Below, piece after piece: positions 63,826 to 64,000 of a stretch of 64,000 nucleotides of DNA. Under the pieces are notes generated by a model. The model worked only from the letters and a program-made list of their open reading frames with translations. It was not told the origin of the DNA and searched no databases. The stretch's first letter is position 1, and the number at the start of each line of letters is the position of its first letter. The DNA comes from Paralithodes platypus (lineage: Eukaryota; Arthropoda; Malacostraca; Decapoda; Lithodidae): assembly GCA_032716605.1 (NCBI GenBank), contig CM064569.1, forward strand, positions 11,935,493-11,999,492, read 5' to 3'. Both the position numbers and the translations under genes were made by a program.

Positions 63826-64000
63826 ATGCATACTTTGTCTCTTCTTTTTTTCCTGAACACTCTTGGAAAAATCACGACCTTAGGAACTCTCTTCTTCAGA
63901 TCACCATACCAGTTTTCTATGCCTGAAACCCAAACACCGCTTTTCTAGAGATATGGATTCAATTCAACCCTTGAATATGATATCTTTTCTCTTGTGTAAC
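63826..64000. other. No feature seen
   Basis: Short AT-rich end of the window after the RTE 3' region. Confidence 0.4.

Overview
The window reads as nuclear DNA of an animal, most likely a decapod or other malacostracan crustacean. The reasons are one divergent ionotropic-receptor (IR) gene of crustacean type, CR1-, RTE- and jockey-type LINEs, many TTAA-flanked short elements, and long (TA)n arrays. It is AT-rich, interrupted by introns and dominated by repeats; nothing prokaryotic is visible. All calls come from reading the sequence and a six-frame view; no database search was made.

Layout. 0-7 kb: the 5' end of a piggyBac-like transposon (running off the left edge) sits at a TTAA of a degraded CR1 LINE. 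That LINE also carries a 612-bp TTAA-flanked element. A second CR1 fragment is interrupted by a 1.7-kb tandem array of 328-bp tRNA-like units. 7-12 kb: an inverted pair of Penelope-like 5' ends with a hammerhead-like motif, then a probable 1.8-kb solo LTR lying between (TA)n arrays. 12-17 kb: the best CR1 copy, a 15-16 bp minisatellite and a broken piggyBac-like gene. 17-27 kb: TTAA-flanked MITEs, a jockey-type LINE bracketed by GC-rich minisatellites, and a 33-bp minisatellite. 27.66-35.97 kb: a young-looking Ty3/gypsy-type element with near-identical ~1.8-kb LTRs and the target duplication ACCC, inserted into a MITE. Its pol order is protease, integrase, RNase H, with no reverse transcriptase domain. 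36-49 kb: a dense field of MITEs, fold-backs, minisatellites and a SINE. 49.15-52.80 kb: an almost intact RTE-like LINE between (TA)n arrays. 54-56 kb: a SINE and the main IR exon. 56-64 kb: RTE LINE relics; one is interrupted by a jockey-type LINE with a 711-codon open frame and by a second copy of the 612/634-bp TTAA element.

Host gene. A signal-peptide exon at 40751-40898 and the receptor exon at 55091-56130 join in compatible phase across a 14.2-kb, repeat-filled intron. A donor at 56131 suggests that the remaining exons lie to the right of the window. This is the only convincing cellular gene. Everything else that codes is mobile-element protein, mostly broken by frameshifts.

Interactions. 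The window is a record of nested insertion: piggyBac into CR1, the TTAA element into CR1 and into RTE, jockey into RTE, the LTR element into a MITE, and a MITE into a MITE. The piggyBac-like transposases are natural candidates for having mobilised the many TTAA-flanked short elements. The RT-less LTR element must have been copied with reverse transcriptase supplied in trans, if its structure is not a very recent rearrangement.
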